64,000 bases of DNA from Galbula dea (lineage: Eukaryota > Chordata > Aves > Piciformes > Galbulidae): NCBI GenBank assembly GCA_013399015.1, contig VWZX01001678.1, positions 1-64,000 of the forward strand, in the 5' to 3' direction. The first letter of the stretch is position 1. The number at the start of each line of letters is the position of its first letter. The notes under the pieces were generated by a model, which saw nothing but the letters and a program-made list of their open reading frames with translations, ran no database searches and was not told the DNA's origin. The position numbers and the translations under genes are program-made. This document shows, one piece after another, positions 48,842-60,382 of the stretch.

Positions 48842-51800
48842 TTATACAGAAATTATAACAGAACATAATACATGCATAAGGGGTTTTTTTTATAAGTACT
48901 TTCCTTTTTCTAATTCTTTTTTTTCATTTTTTGTTTATTTGTTTGGGGATTTTTGGTTTGTTTTCTGTTTTTGTTTGACAAAGGTGTAAGTAGAGGCATT
49001 ATTTCAAATATGTATATTGGAACAGGGCTGACGCCTGAGATTCATCTCTGGCTTTCAGTGAAGAAACTTAGAGGTGAACAAAGAGCACCCTGTCCCAGCA
49101 TACCACTGCCTGCTGTGCTTCGGGCAGGCAGAAGTGGCTTTTTAATGCCACCCACATCCATGAGCATATATCCTGCATAGAAAGTTCAGCTTCCCTGCTC
49201 TCATGGGCACAGTGCTTGCTTCTCCAGCCTCCTGTGCCACTGGGAGTGAGAGCTTTGGTTTACACCATCAAGAAATACAAGGACTTGCAGCCTTTGCTGC
49301 CTGATGGTTACCTTGCCTTTACATTAGAGAGGTTTGTAATACAGCTGGCCAACTGCACCTCCTCTGCCCTGTAAAGGCAGCCAGGTTTGCTTAAACCAGC
49401 TTCAGCTGGGAGCAAGTGGCTGCTGAAAATGCACTGCTAGGATGGGTCAGAGATGCCTTTAATTCTCAAGGTGTTGATGTAGCTTTCTTACAGAGCAGAA
49501 GCTCAGCACTGGGGGTTGGAGAATTAGGTTTGCAATGGTGTTTGGATGTTTTTTATAAACAAGAGATTTTCTGCATTATTTAGACAACTGGCTGTGGGGT
49601 GAATGAGTTTATGAAAAGTAATTACTTCCTGTTGAGATAATATCATGTATTTATAGCAAATATAGTAAACTGGTTTCTTAAACATTCCTGGTTATTTACT
49701 GAAGCAATCTTTTCAAATATTGGTGGGGTTGTAAAGTAGAAAAGCTGATGCTAATCTGTGCTAAATGCCAATGAAGTTGGTGGCAGAAAACATTTTCAAA
49801 CATTTACTAGAAAGATACATACTGGCTATGAATAATCACATCCTGATAAACATGGTTTTTGTGAGCTACTGTATTTTCACTTGTCTGGGGTCCATTATGG
49901 TGTGGTTCATAAACAAGATGAAACTATGTGGGTAATAACATGAAATGTTTCCTACTTTGATCTAATCAGAAGCCTGTCTTGAGCTGCTGGTTTAGATATT
50001 CATCAGAGGAGAGGAGGATGTCGGAAACAAGTCCTTTAAGTGTTTCTCTCTTGGCAATTAGCCACAGGAGCTCCATTATTACTTTTTGCCTGGATCAAAT
50101 GAGGTCAATGGCAGGAGCTTCCTGCATGAGTTTTTTCTCAGAAGCAGCAGCAGACAGTAATTACGAACATCTCCATCCTGCAGGTCTCCATCCCAACAAG
50201 GGGCCTGGGGTGCAGTCTAGGACGTTTGGAGGGAGGGGTAGGAAAAGCAGAGAAATGGCTTTGGGGCCTCTGAGGGAGACAGCGGTTTGACTATATTGCT
50301 TTGCATTAAGATAAATATGAACAGCTTTCAGAAGGTTGTGATGCTGGAGGTAGAGGAACAAGGCTCACATAAGTGGAATGCCAGTCTGCTTTGTAAGAAA
50401 GAGAATGTTATTTCAATGTTGATTTTGAAAAAAATGAATGCATTAAAAGCAGTGCCTGCACCTATATCTTTGTGCAAATGGACAAATAGAAGGCTTTTTT
50501 CCTCTACCTTACAACGAATTTCCTCTATGTTAAACTATGAATCAAAAGAAAATTATTTAGGGCTATAATCTTCCTTGTGAATTTGCGTGTAGAATATTCC
50601 CTGGAAGCATCCTTGGGAGTTCCCTTAGCACCAGCCCATGTCCTGGTAAGGGATCCTGGGCAGATGAATAGGCCAGCATCACCTGTGGAGAATATATGTC
50701 TTCAGTTTTAGTAGTGGCATTGTCCATTGACTTTCAGCTCTCGAGAATAAACAGTAGAAATGAGAAAATTGTATATTTGGTAATGATCTGTTGATGTGGC
50801 AGCTTTAACCCTGTGACCTATCATGCAGTTTCTGCTGTGCAGTATAATTAAGTTGCCTCATCAAGTGAGGAAATGTTCCTATCAAGAAATAGATTAAAAA
50901 AATCATATTCAAATATGCAAATAGTTTGAGATATTAACCAGTGACTTTCATGAGTATTGCTAGAAAAGATTTGGTTGGTTTAGGATTATTATTTTTTTGG
51001 TAGGAAATCCTGATAGAAATTGAGTGAGTCCATCCCTTGTGTCCTTTCTCCCCCCACCCCTGCCCTGATGTTTGAGGGTGTTTAATGACAAAGGTGATTT
51101 GAAGTTCTTTCCTTTTAAATTTAGACGGTTTATTTTCAGTTGGATGGTTCTTTCTGGAGCTGGGATGTATTAATCAGAGCTCTGTGTTCACCCAAGCCTC
51201 TGGCCAGGGGGTTCTTCTCTGAGCACAGCTGAAGACATCAGTTTGGATTTGGGCTCCAGCATATCCTGTAAGTTGGTACATTCCTACTGGAGGTCCAGCT
51301 AGATTGTGGCCGTGGTTTCATTTACCTTTATGCCTTTCCTTCCAAACGAGAGATGCTCCCTGGTGCAGTGACTTGGGAGAAGATCTTGGATCTTCTTTCT
51401 CATGCAAGAGCTGTGCCCTGCGGTGCAGGAGAGGGGAGCATGGAAGCAGAAATGTGCCTCGAACTCAGCTAAGAGAGTTCCTCAGACCTGAGACCCACCC
51501 ATGCACCTTGGTACACCCTAACAAGGTATTTCTGGGCAGAGTTGAGAAAAGAAGCAGAATCAGTTTGTGGAAATCCACTTTCAACTATTTGCATGGTATT
51601 TGTGGAAGGTTTTAGAAGTCTTTGAGTCCCAATGCTGTTCATCTGTGTGAGAAAAATCAGTATTTCTAGCTCTTGTGGATATAGAAGGAAGTTTGGAAAA
51701 TATGGCAACTGTGTGTTTGAACCAAAAGGTTAAAAAAAACTCCAGAGGAGTGGAGCCCAGAATATTGCCAGGCTTTATGAAAGTATTGTTTGGGGAAGCT

Positions 51801-52322
51801 TGCATGTAATTAAGGAATCATTTGAACAGATGGAACTGATGTAATAAAATAACACTGAAAAAAAGAAGGGCAGAGAAATCCCCCCCAAAAGTGAACTGTA
51901 CGGGAAAATTTCAGTGAGGCAATAAAATGGCTTCAGTCTCTCAGTACTCTGGTGCTGGTGGCTAAAGATAAACTAACACTTGTTGCTGAGGAGTGTGGTT
52001 TTCTGATGAGCTGATTTTAAGAAATGAGGATATGAAATACTTAGAGGATATTGTCTTCTGTCTCTGAAAGGAAAGATACCATCTCTCTCATATAAGCTGG
52101 TTGAAATTTTAATTAAACTCGAGCCAAAAAGCATTGCTGACTAGACGAAAGCAGGTTCATTGAGACTGAAGGGACCGAGGACAAGGGATTGCTATGTAAG
52201 GAAGATAAGGGAACATTATTGAATATGTTTGTGCTGTGGCCAGGGTTGAAATATTTACATGCCAAAATCTTTCAGAAGAAAACTGTGTTTCAGTTGGGGA
52301 TGTGGGATGCAAAGGGGTCAGA

Positions 52323-52451
52323 AGGCAGGGAAGGAAGGATAGCACTCAGTGCAGGCAGGGAAGGAAGGATAGCACTCAGTGCAGGCAAGAGAGGAAGGAT
52401 CGCACTCAGTGCAGGCAGGAAAGGAAGGATGACGCTCAATGCCGGCTGGAA
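52323..52451. repeat. 30-bp minisatellite, four units plus a partial
   Basis: A 30-base unit beginning AGGCAGGGAAGGAAGGATAG and ending CACTCAGTGC repeats at 52323-52352, 52353-52382, 52383-52412 and 52413-52442. A decayed fifth start lies at 52443-52451. Units 1 and 2 are identical, unit 3 has a few changes and unit 4 has several more. Because 30 is divisible by three, the repeat keeps several frames open on both strands, producing spurious decapeptide repeats (a 124-codon plus-strand frame and a 68-codon minus-strand frame). There are no spacers, so it is not CRISPR-like. Confidence 0.92.
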
Positions 52452-54510
52452 AACACTCGTGAAGGGGAGAAGAATAATTGTCTCCCCTCCTGTCATGCCT
52501 TATTTTCCTCCTGCTCCTTCAGTTGACTGGGTTGGCAGACGTGTACAAGCAAATGCTCTTTAATTTTTGTTTTGGTAATTCCTCCTCCCCACCCCTGGCT
52601 TTCTGTCATGTTTGGCTCCAAGCTCTGATTTATCCTGCATGGCTGCTCGCAGCGAGTGCTGCAGGGGAGCCGGGGCAGGCTCCAGGAGTGCTGGCACTGG
52701 CCAGGCACAATGCAGGGGAGGGCTGGAGCGTGGGAGCTGTCGGAGCCTCCGTGCCTCTGCAGGTAGGCGTTAGAGGGATAACCGACTGCGTGCCTGCTCT
52801 GCTACAAAGAACAGTGTTTAAGCATGATTGCCATGATGTGTTGAAATAAACTCTGTTATGATTCTGTTGCTGCATTCTTGGCAGGCTTACCCTAAGCCAC
52901 AGTGTGTGTTTTGGTGTGTGCGTGGCTTTTTTGTTTTGTTTTTTTTTTGTCCGGGTAAGCAGATTAGTTAATGCCTGCCTTTCCTGAGCAGAGGCTTTCA
53001 TCTTTAATGCTGGGGTTAAACTGCATTCAAGCTGTCTATAGCCTGTGAAGGTCACACGACCATTTTGATTTCCTCTCCCGGCGTTAGGAGCTCCTGCAGG
53101 AAGCAGGTACAGGAGGGGGACAGAACCCCAGCCTAGAGGCTGAACCTGACCCTGCTCCCCTGCTCTGCTTGAGAGATACTGTTCTACTCTTTTAAGTGGC
53201 CTTCAGAAGGAGGATTTTTTTGTCTCAAAACCACCCCCAGCCCCTTCATTGTGCTTGTATGCATGTTATTAAACAGTCAGCTCTAAAGGCAGCAATTCAG
53301 AAGTAGGACATGCATTTCTCTACCCACTTAAGGCATTGTGGCTTGACTTTAACTGGCAGCCAGCTCCCTCCTGGCATGCCTGAGTGAAATGAGTGGCCCT
53401 GAAATTGCCTCCTGCTCCGAGGCCTTGTGGCCAGGAGGACAGTGCTGCCTTCAGCCTTGCAGGTATTTAAATATGCCAAACCTGGACCAGGCTACTTTTC
53501 CTCTTCCCTCCCCTGTCACAGCATCAGTGCTGTCTCACCCCCTAGCTTGCCTGAGCATCCACCATCTGCTCCAAAAAACCAAACCAGGGCGATGCGTTGT
53601 TTTAATGATTTTCTCCTTGTGTGGTCATGGGGTTATTTGGTCTGGTGAGCTCCACTTTGGGCTCTTTTCCTCATTAATGCCACCTTGCACACATCCTGCA
53701 CTGAGTACAGGAGTGGTTAAGTTATCCACTTGTGTGGCCAGCTCTTGATACAACACAGTGGCTAGTATTTACAATTACAAGAGGAAGCTGTTATAGGTGG
53801 ATAATCCTGTGTTCTTCTCCAGTGATGGGAATTACCTACATAAATTTCCACTTAATTCTAAGACTGAAGTCTCCCTAAAAATATACACATAAAAATTCCA
53901 TTACCTAGAAGTAAATTTGGGTCATTTAGGTATACAAGTGGTATTTATTAAAAGAGCCTCTTTCCTGGTTTGGAGGAATCCTGCAGAAGTCTTTGGCTGC
54001 AGTACCCCATGGGCTTAAGAAAAGCTGCAAGATTTGATGGGAGAAGGGAGCAAAAGCTACAGATAAGAAAAATAGTTTTGTCAGCTTGTGGGATGAGAAA
54101 TCATTTTTTCACTTGAACAAAGAAAGCATTAACACTTGTAGCTGAAATTTGAAGCTGGAAATGACTCTGAAAGATGTTCTGCATGACTCTTAAGTTTTGC
54201 TCATCCTTCCTGGAGAGCAGTGATAAAGGCAACCCATCAGATGTGGGCAAGCAGGTAAACTCCTGCCTCTCCAAATCTAAACAGGTAAGTGGCAGCTTCA
54301 AAAATACCATTGTCATCTAGTTATTGATAGACATATGCTTTACTGCATGTCAAGTATGGTGCAGAAACACAGGCAGGACAGGGGTTTGTTTCAGGCTGCT
54401 TTGTTTCAGCCTTCTCCATTTCAGAAAAACAAAAACCCTAAGGGGGTACAGCTGGAGGAAAACAGAGTGGGTAATTAGGGGCACTAGGTGCTGAATTTGG
54501 CTGTCACTTT
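52452..54510. other. Non-coding block with a small CpG-enriched patch
   Basis: The stretch 52620-52800 is GC-rich and has roughly ten CpGs in an otherwise CpG-poor area. It contains a good splice-donor word, CTGCAG|GTAGGC, at about 52760. A 123-codon plus-strand frame (52478-52849) crosses it without recognisable content. The rest (52860-54510) shows T-rich simple sequence and nothing gene-like. Confidence 0.5.
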
Positions 54511-54897
54511 TGAATCACAGAGTCACAAAGGTTGGAAGAGACCTCTAAGGTCATCAAGTCCAACCATACCTGTCACTAACATACCCCTAAACCATGTCCC
54601 TAAGTACCACGTCTAAATGTTACTTAAACACCTCCAGGGATGGTGACGGCACCATCTCCCTGGGCAGCCTGTGCCAAGACTTTTCAACCCTTTCAATAAT
54701 AAAATTTCTCCTTATAGCTAATCTAAACCTCCCCTGGTTCAACTTGAAGCCATTTCCTCTCATACTCTCACTGTTAACCCTGGAGAAGAGACCTACCCCC
54801 ATCTCACTCCAGCCTCCTTTCAGGTAGCTGGAGAGAGCAATAAGGTCTCCTCCGAGTCTCCTCTTCTCCAGACAGGCAGTCTCTGCCTCCAGCCGCT
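54511..54897 (-). mobile_element. CR1 LINE, 3' part, minus strand, about 390 bp
   Basis: On the plus strand it reads in reverse: GAATCACAGAGTCACAAAGG, then GGTCATCAAGTCCAACCAT, AAACCATGTCCCTAAGTACC and CTCCTCTTCTCCAGACAGG. A 93-codon minus-strand frame (54620-54901) still reads most of the CR1 ORF2 C-terminus with words such as EKRRLGGDLIAL, GVGLFSRV and SPSLEVF. It is therefore the best preserved of the CR1 remnants at protein level. It is 5'-truncated near 54897 and inactive. It is the only minus-strand CR1 copy here. Confidence 0.93.
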
Positions 54898-55969
54898 GCA
54901 ACAGTGGTGGAGCTCCGTGTTTGCAGCTGAAGCCTACTTAGCAGGGACCTTCTCAGGTGCCTGTGAGGCTGTTTGTGCTGGGGAGCAAGAAAAGGGACTT
55001 GTTGCATGTTGAGAGTGAGAACAGCCACTTGCCTTGGCGCAGGATTAAGCTGACATGCCTCCAAGTCACCATGGGGCTTCTGAGTGTCTGTGCTGAGATG
55101 GGTTAGGTTCAGCAACAGCCCTTTCAGAAGGAATAAATCCTCTGGGTATGTCTGTGAGAGTTTGGTATTGTTAAATTGCAATTTGAAACGGTGGAGTTTT
55201 CTTTTATGTCTCAGGAGGCTAAGTAGCTCAAATTCCTAGGGCTTCTTTCATGAAGAGACCTTAATTTTTTACATTTATTTCCATTTTTTATTTACTAGCA
55301 GAGTTCTTCTCAAGTATGCTGTTCACATGCCCCAAATTTGTCAGAAATGTGGAGGGTGGGGGAAAGGCTAGAAGTGAAAAGAATGCAAAATCTTTGCATG
55401 AAGAAGAGCAAACTATGTTATCAGCAAGGTGTAGAACCCTTGGACATTTTGTGGTTGGTGGTAGGACATGAAGGAAATTCAGACTTCTCTATTTGAGTTA
55501 GGCAGCCTGGGCTGCACAGTGTGCTAATGCACGAGTGGTGTAACACATAACTGACTCTGTGTGACAAGGAAACTCCAAAACCTGTTCTTGGGAAATTAAC
55601 AGGGAGGTTTTGTGTGGGCATCGGCATGTGCTTCAGAAAAAAACCCCACCCAACAAGAAGTGTTTGTAGTTTCTGAGTTCCCTCACAACCTCCTCTTCAG
55701 ATCCCTGTGATGCAAACCAGGTTTCAGTGAATTATCTTTTTGTCCATGTGTGCACCACCTCACTCATGATCAGGGCAGACAGGGGAAAGGGGATGTGGGG
55801 GAGGGTAAGGTGGGGACTGCTGAGGTTGGACCTTAGGGGTTTGTAACCATCATCTCCCACAGAATAATTCAGGAGTGGCTTTGATTAGAAGGAGTTATGG
55901 TGGAATTTCTGCAGTTGGTTATAGGTCATGTATGTGTGCTCGTGCTCAGGGTCCTCATATGGTATTTTG

Positions 55970-56130
55970 AGCTTTTCATTTGTGTGTTTTGCTTTTTTTT
56001 ATTGGCTGAATGTTGGGGCTTGGGGGTATTTTTGTGGGGGGTTGGGTATATGTTTGGTTTGGTTGGTTGGGGTTTTTTTTGGTTGTTTGGGGGTTGTATG
56101 TTTTGTTTTGTTTGGGGTTTTTTGTAGTTT
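55970..56130 (+). repeat. G/T-rich low-complexity tract with G-quadruplex potential
   Basis: The plus strand is almost pure G and T for about 150 bases, built from TTGGGG, TTTGG and TTTTG words. Between about 56013 and 56047 there are four G-runs of three or more (GGGG, GGGGG, GGGGGG, GGG). Loops are short except for one of about nine bases. The absence of A and C removes stops, so overlapping frames of 60-83 codons appear on both strands; these are artefacts. Confidence 0.8.
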
Positions 56131-58610
56131 TTAATATTGCATCTTGAATAAGTGCTTCCAGTTCTGACACTTGTCACTGAGTTCAGAAGCTACCTCCAGC
56201 CATTTCCATTTGCAACTGTGTTCAAATCCATCATTCTTTCTCCAGTTTGCTGCTGCCAGCTTGGTTTTCAACTTTTTTTTTTTCTTTGCAAGAGGCTACC
56301 AAATAACATGTTAAGTTGTTTAGAAGAAGCATAGGCCAGGTTAAAAATTGCCAGGATGTCTCTGCTTGATAGGGCACTTTCAAAGGGCTATTACAACTTG
56401 TTAATGTCTTTGTATGTAGGCTCCAGCTCTCTGACTTGAATAGCTGGTGTAAGTGCATGCTTGCTTAAAGGAAAACTACTTAGAAATAATACATTTGAGT
56501 ACTTCAGAAATGTCCTTGTGCATGGGACTAGATAAAATATTAAATTATAAATGGGAAATATTGTGTCCTCAGTAAGTACCTCTTTAAAAATGAATATATT
56601 GGATATATCTAAAAATAGAAATCCTCCATGTAATTTTGTCAGACTGTGGCAGATATTTTCACTTGTAAGGTATTTTAAGAGAAAATGATGAAAACAGCAA
56701 GACTTAATATTATTATACTAGAAGACATGTATTATTTCTTGTAATGTTGCTGGTTTCTTCTCACTTATCATTCCAGATGGACTAAAAATACTATTTGCTT
56801 TTTCACCAGTTCACTGCTGGCCTAGTGGTGTAGCATCACAACAGCTGGTCTGTAGGTATAGCCTCTGGTGAAAACCTTTCTATTTCAAAAGTAAACATTC
56901 TGCTTTGTTGAAACCTTCAATTTGAGAGCAAATTTGCCCTGAACCAGCTCTGAAAAACTCTTTAAGAACTGTAGCTTAGGTTAAGTGGTGGAAATTTGGA
57001 CATTTAGACAAAGTAATGAAGGATTATGAATTATTTTTTTAACCTGGGAAAGATTGATTCTCTATTCTTTGATACCCAGGAGCTGAGTGTGCCATTGCTA
57101 GATGCACTGCTGTCTGAAATCTTGCATGATATGCTCAATTTGGAACATAGCCCTGAAAATACATGGTTTATAAGGAGAATGTTGGCACAACACAAACATC
57201 ATTAATGCTTGTGGTCAGTCAGCTGTAATGTTTCAAATCCCTAGTTTCCATCTTACTTTGTAAATCCAAGGTTGACCCTTGGTGACTTTTGGCTTTGTGC
57301 AAGCTTCCAGTTTTACTCAGGCTTTTTTCTTTGAAGGAAAACATGGAGGCATTGTTTGAAGGTTTGAGATGAGGGTTACTGTTTTTGCCTGCAGTGTTTT
57401 GATTGTCTGAAGAGAATTTGGCTATATAGTAACACAGCTCTAAAAGAGCTTGGTTTTTGGAGCTTCTTCAATAAACAGAGCATTTGCAAATCAGTCTTGG
57501 CAGGAGACTAGACACTGAAACACCTGACACTTCAGTTCATCTCTATTGAGAAAACATTCCCTACTTTGAAAGGTAAAATGTTGCATTAAGATGCTGTGTT
57601 CTGTTATAAATACTGTCTGGGAGGCAGGGTGGGAGATGGTTTAGCTGTGGCAGGCTCCACTGAAAGGCTGCCTGTGCCTCTCTCCTGGCAGCTCCTGCAT
57701 TGCAAGTTGCAGAGGCATCACTTGGCCAATTTGCTCCAGAGGGCAAATTTAACAAGGGCTCATTCCCAGAGCAGCTGAGATGATGTCTTTCAGTCTTGAT
57801 TGGATTTAAGTGAATTAACATGCCTGGACTTCTCTGTGTTAGAAGGACACAAGGAAATTGAATTCTCAGTGATTCTCATTGCAGTAGGTGGCAAAATGTT
57901 GGGGATCCTGTTGCCTTGCTCTCCCAAATACGTTGCTTTCTGTTCTTCTGGAGGATGCCTTCAGTGTAAGGTCAAGCCCACATCTTATATTTAAGTCCTC
58001 CTTCCCTTCAGGGTATCATCAGGCATTCAACTTACAAATCCTCTAAATCTTCTGAGGTGTTTTCCTAGGAGGGTTTAAAAAAGTTTATGTAATCTCTGTG
58101 AGAGTCTTCTGCTAAGCTGGCACACCTTGTATTTCATTAAACCCTTGCTTCATGCTTGAAGGACAGCTTGGCTTGCTTCACAAATCCACTGGGATCCCCT
58201 GTTTGAGATACAACAGTCAACTAGAGTGTGTTGGTTTGTTGTGTTGTGTTTGGGGTTTTTTTTCTCCTAGTTGATGGTGCAGGGGAAAAGGAATTGCAGT
58301 GTATGTATTGGAGAGAGCAAGTCATGGAAGAACTGTCTCCAACTGTTAGATGTTCTAACAGAGAGGGAGATACAAAAATATTTCAAACCCAAATCTGTCT
58401 GCTTCTATGCATTGACTTCATAATTAATTTTTGTAGGGTATTAATTTTAATACCCTTGGAAATTCTTATTAGAAGTGATTTTTGGAGTGATCCATAAAAT
58501 TACCTTTTGGAGACTAAAGTCTGACACATTGTTAGAAGGAATTTATTCACCACTAAGTCATTTTTAAATGGTGAGTTATAATTTTGATTCTTATGGCAAA
58601 GAATTCTGCT

Positions 58611-58628
58611 CCCCCCCCCCCCCCCCAN
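58611..58628. repeat. Poly-C run of 16 followed by an ambiguous base
   Basis: C16 at 58611-58626, then A, then an N at 58628. The N is the only ambiguous base I noticed in the window and marks a place where the sequencing or assembly could not resolve the homopolymer edge, so the run length is unreliable. Confidence 0.95.
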
Positions 58629-60097
58629 GAAGATTGGTAGGTAATTGATGCTGTAATTCTTGCTCTGCTGTTGGTGAAAATGTTGAGAGCAGGCTGCAAT
58701 TGTTTATTTTTCCCATAATGTGAAAATGTGCCTGTTGAGCAGATAACTTTCTGTATATCCAGGCATCCAGAGAGAGAGATTTTGACACGTACACCCTTCT
58801 TTGTCCAGTTTTCCTCAACAGTTACATGCTTGTGCAACCTGTATCCAGCCTCCTGAATTTCTTCCTTTCGACAGGGTGTCCTTTTAGGATGGGTCAGAGA
58901 TGGAGGAAGGCTGCCTGTCCACCTTACCCTCCTGGATTTTCCCATGTGCTTCTTTCACTGCACAACTGCAGATTATGAAAGCCAAGGCCTGGGAAAAAAA
59001 GCCTACTGTTGCATTTCTGGGGCTTTAGTACTGGGGCTTTGACCTAGAAAACATCTGGCTGCTGCTGGAGAGAAAATGAGTAGAGGCAACATAGAGGTGC
59101 TGTGGAAGTTGTTTGGAGTTTTGTGCTGCTCAGTGCCTGGGTGCTGAGACCAAAGGGCAAAGGTGTGAGGATTGTGCTGTAGGATTTGGGATGTGATTTC
59201 CTGATGGACATAAGCCAGTCTGAGATCTGTTGCTCGCCTCCTTGCTGGCACCTTGTCCCTTCACTCTGTTTTATAGTCGGTGTTTGGCTGCAAATAAATG
59301 CCAGAATAATTCAGCAGAGAGCAGGAGTGTCCCTGTCAGCACCAGGCTGGGTTTAGATCTGCTTAAGCCAAGCATGAAACCTCATACCCATAGGTTTAAT
59401 CATCGCTGAAAGGTTTCTTTCCAAAGGTGTTTATGTAAATGAATGAATTAATGGGGGAAAAAAAACCAAAAACCCACTACAAGCAACAAATTGAAAACAA
59501 TTGAGTTTAAACATGTTTATTTCTGGAAGGCTGTTGAGTGTTTTGTTTTGTTCATCAGTGGGGGAGTCTACTTTGAATCAATGGAGAGGAGTTGGTAAAA
59601 GCTAAAAGCACTGGAATTTGGCCATGCCATAGAGGAGCCTTCTCTGGAACTCAAATTTGAGGAGGGGGAAAAAAAAACACACCCCCAAAAAAGAGTAGTT
59701 TTAGCATGACAGTGGACTGTGCACTGCTTGGATTAAATACAGACTTTTTGGTTACTATTGTGCTTTACTTTAGTAGAAGTATTCTTTAGGTGGCATAAGC
59801 ACTGATATAAATGTATCTTTTGAAGGACATAGGGAAGTGGTCATAGTTCTACTTTGAGGTAATATATAAAGCCAAAAATATCACAGTGTTGTGAAAGTGA
59901 TGTTAATACACATTACTGGGATGAGCTGGCAAAAAAGCTGGTAGAAGGAAAAGGGCAGTGTTGATACTTTCCCCATTACTCCTGTTAAGAGTGAACATAC
60001 TTTTGTGTTTGTAGGAAGATCTGACTCAGATTTATGTCTCCTCAGCTCACCCATTCAGTTTGGAAGATTGCTTTCTTCCTCTGGAAATGCCATGATT

Positions 60098-60382
60098 TGG
60101 TTACGTGATAGAACCAGGGGAAATGGGTGCAAGCTAGAGGAGGGGAGATTTAGGTTGGATATTAGGAGGAAGTTCTTCACTATGAGGGTGGTTAGACAAT
60201 GGAACAGGTTGCCCAGAGAGGTTGTGGAAGCCTCATCCCTGGAAGCTTTTAAGACAAGGCTTGATGGGGCCCTGGGTAACCTGATCTAGTGGATGGTGTC
60301 GCTGCCAGGCAGAGGGGTTGGAACTAGATGATCTTTGAGGTCCCTTCCAACTCTGACCATTCTACCATTCTATGCTTCTATG
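60098..60382 (+). mobile_element. CR1 LINE, 3' part, different subfamily, about 285 bp
   Basis: Recognised by GGAAATGGGTGCAAGC, GATATTAGGAGGAAGTTCTT, GAACAGGTTGCCCAGAGAGG and AACTAGATGATCTTTGAGG, and by the terminal CCATTCTATGCTTCTATG. Its 3' UTR (CCTGGGTAACCTGATCTAG, then GTGTCGCTGCCAGGCAG) differs from the GGGACATGGTTTAGTGG type carried by the copies at 31.4, 37.8, 44.6 and 54.5 kb, so it represents another CR1 subfamily. A plus-strand frame at 60005-60289 still reads the ORF2 C-terminus (LDIRRKFFTMRVV, RQWNRLPREVVEASSL). It is 5'-truncated and inactive. Confidence 0.93.

Larger units (their letters stand above)
44846..52322. other. Non-coding block
   Basis: No gene is supported. It contains an A-rich tract (45713-45747), TG runs at 47705-47718 and 48815-48841, and T/G-rich sequence at about 48880-48985. 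A 170-codon plus-strand frame at 46150-46662 has a mixed composition but no domain and no flanking splice evidence. The patch at about 49930-50200 is non-repetitive with ATTA-type words and could be a conserved noncoding element. Confidence 0.55.
54898..60097. other. Non-coding block
   Basis: No gene is supported. A G/T-rich tract (55970-56130) and a poly-C run with an ambiguous base (58611-58628) are listed separately. The area 56450-57250 is AT-rich. A perfect 12-bp palindrome, CTCAAATTTGAG, lies at 59650-59661. Open frames here are short, and the longest (58553-58945, minus strand) runs through the poly-C tract. Confidence 0.6.

Noticed and set aside
52323..52451. CRISPR-like array
   Set aside because: Units abut without spacers and the genome is vertebrate; it is a minisatellite.
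52189..52563. Repeat-containing 124-codon frame that could be a novel repeat protein
   Set aside because: The periodic peptide is a direct result of the 30-bp minisatellite; the flanking parts have no protein character.
55897..56177. Overlapping open frames on both strands
   Set aside because: They arise only because the tract is G/T-rich (C/A-rich on the other strand) and so lacks most stop codons.
58553..58945. 130-codon minus-strand frame
   Set aside because: It runs through the poly-C tract and the ambiguous base, so its frame is unreliable, and it has no recognisable content.
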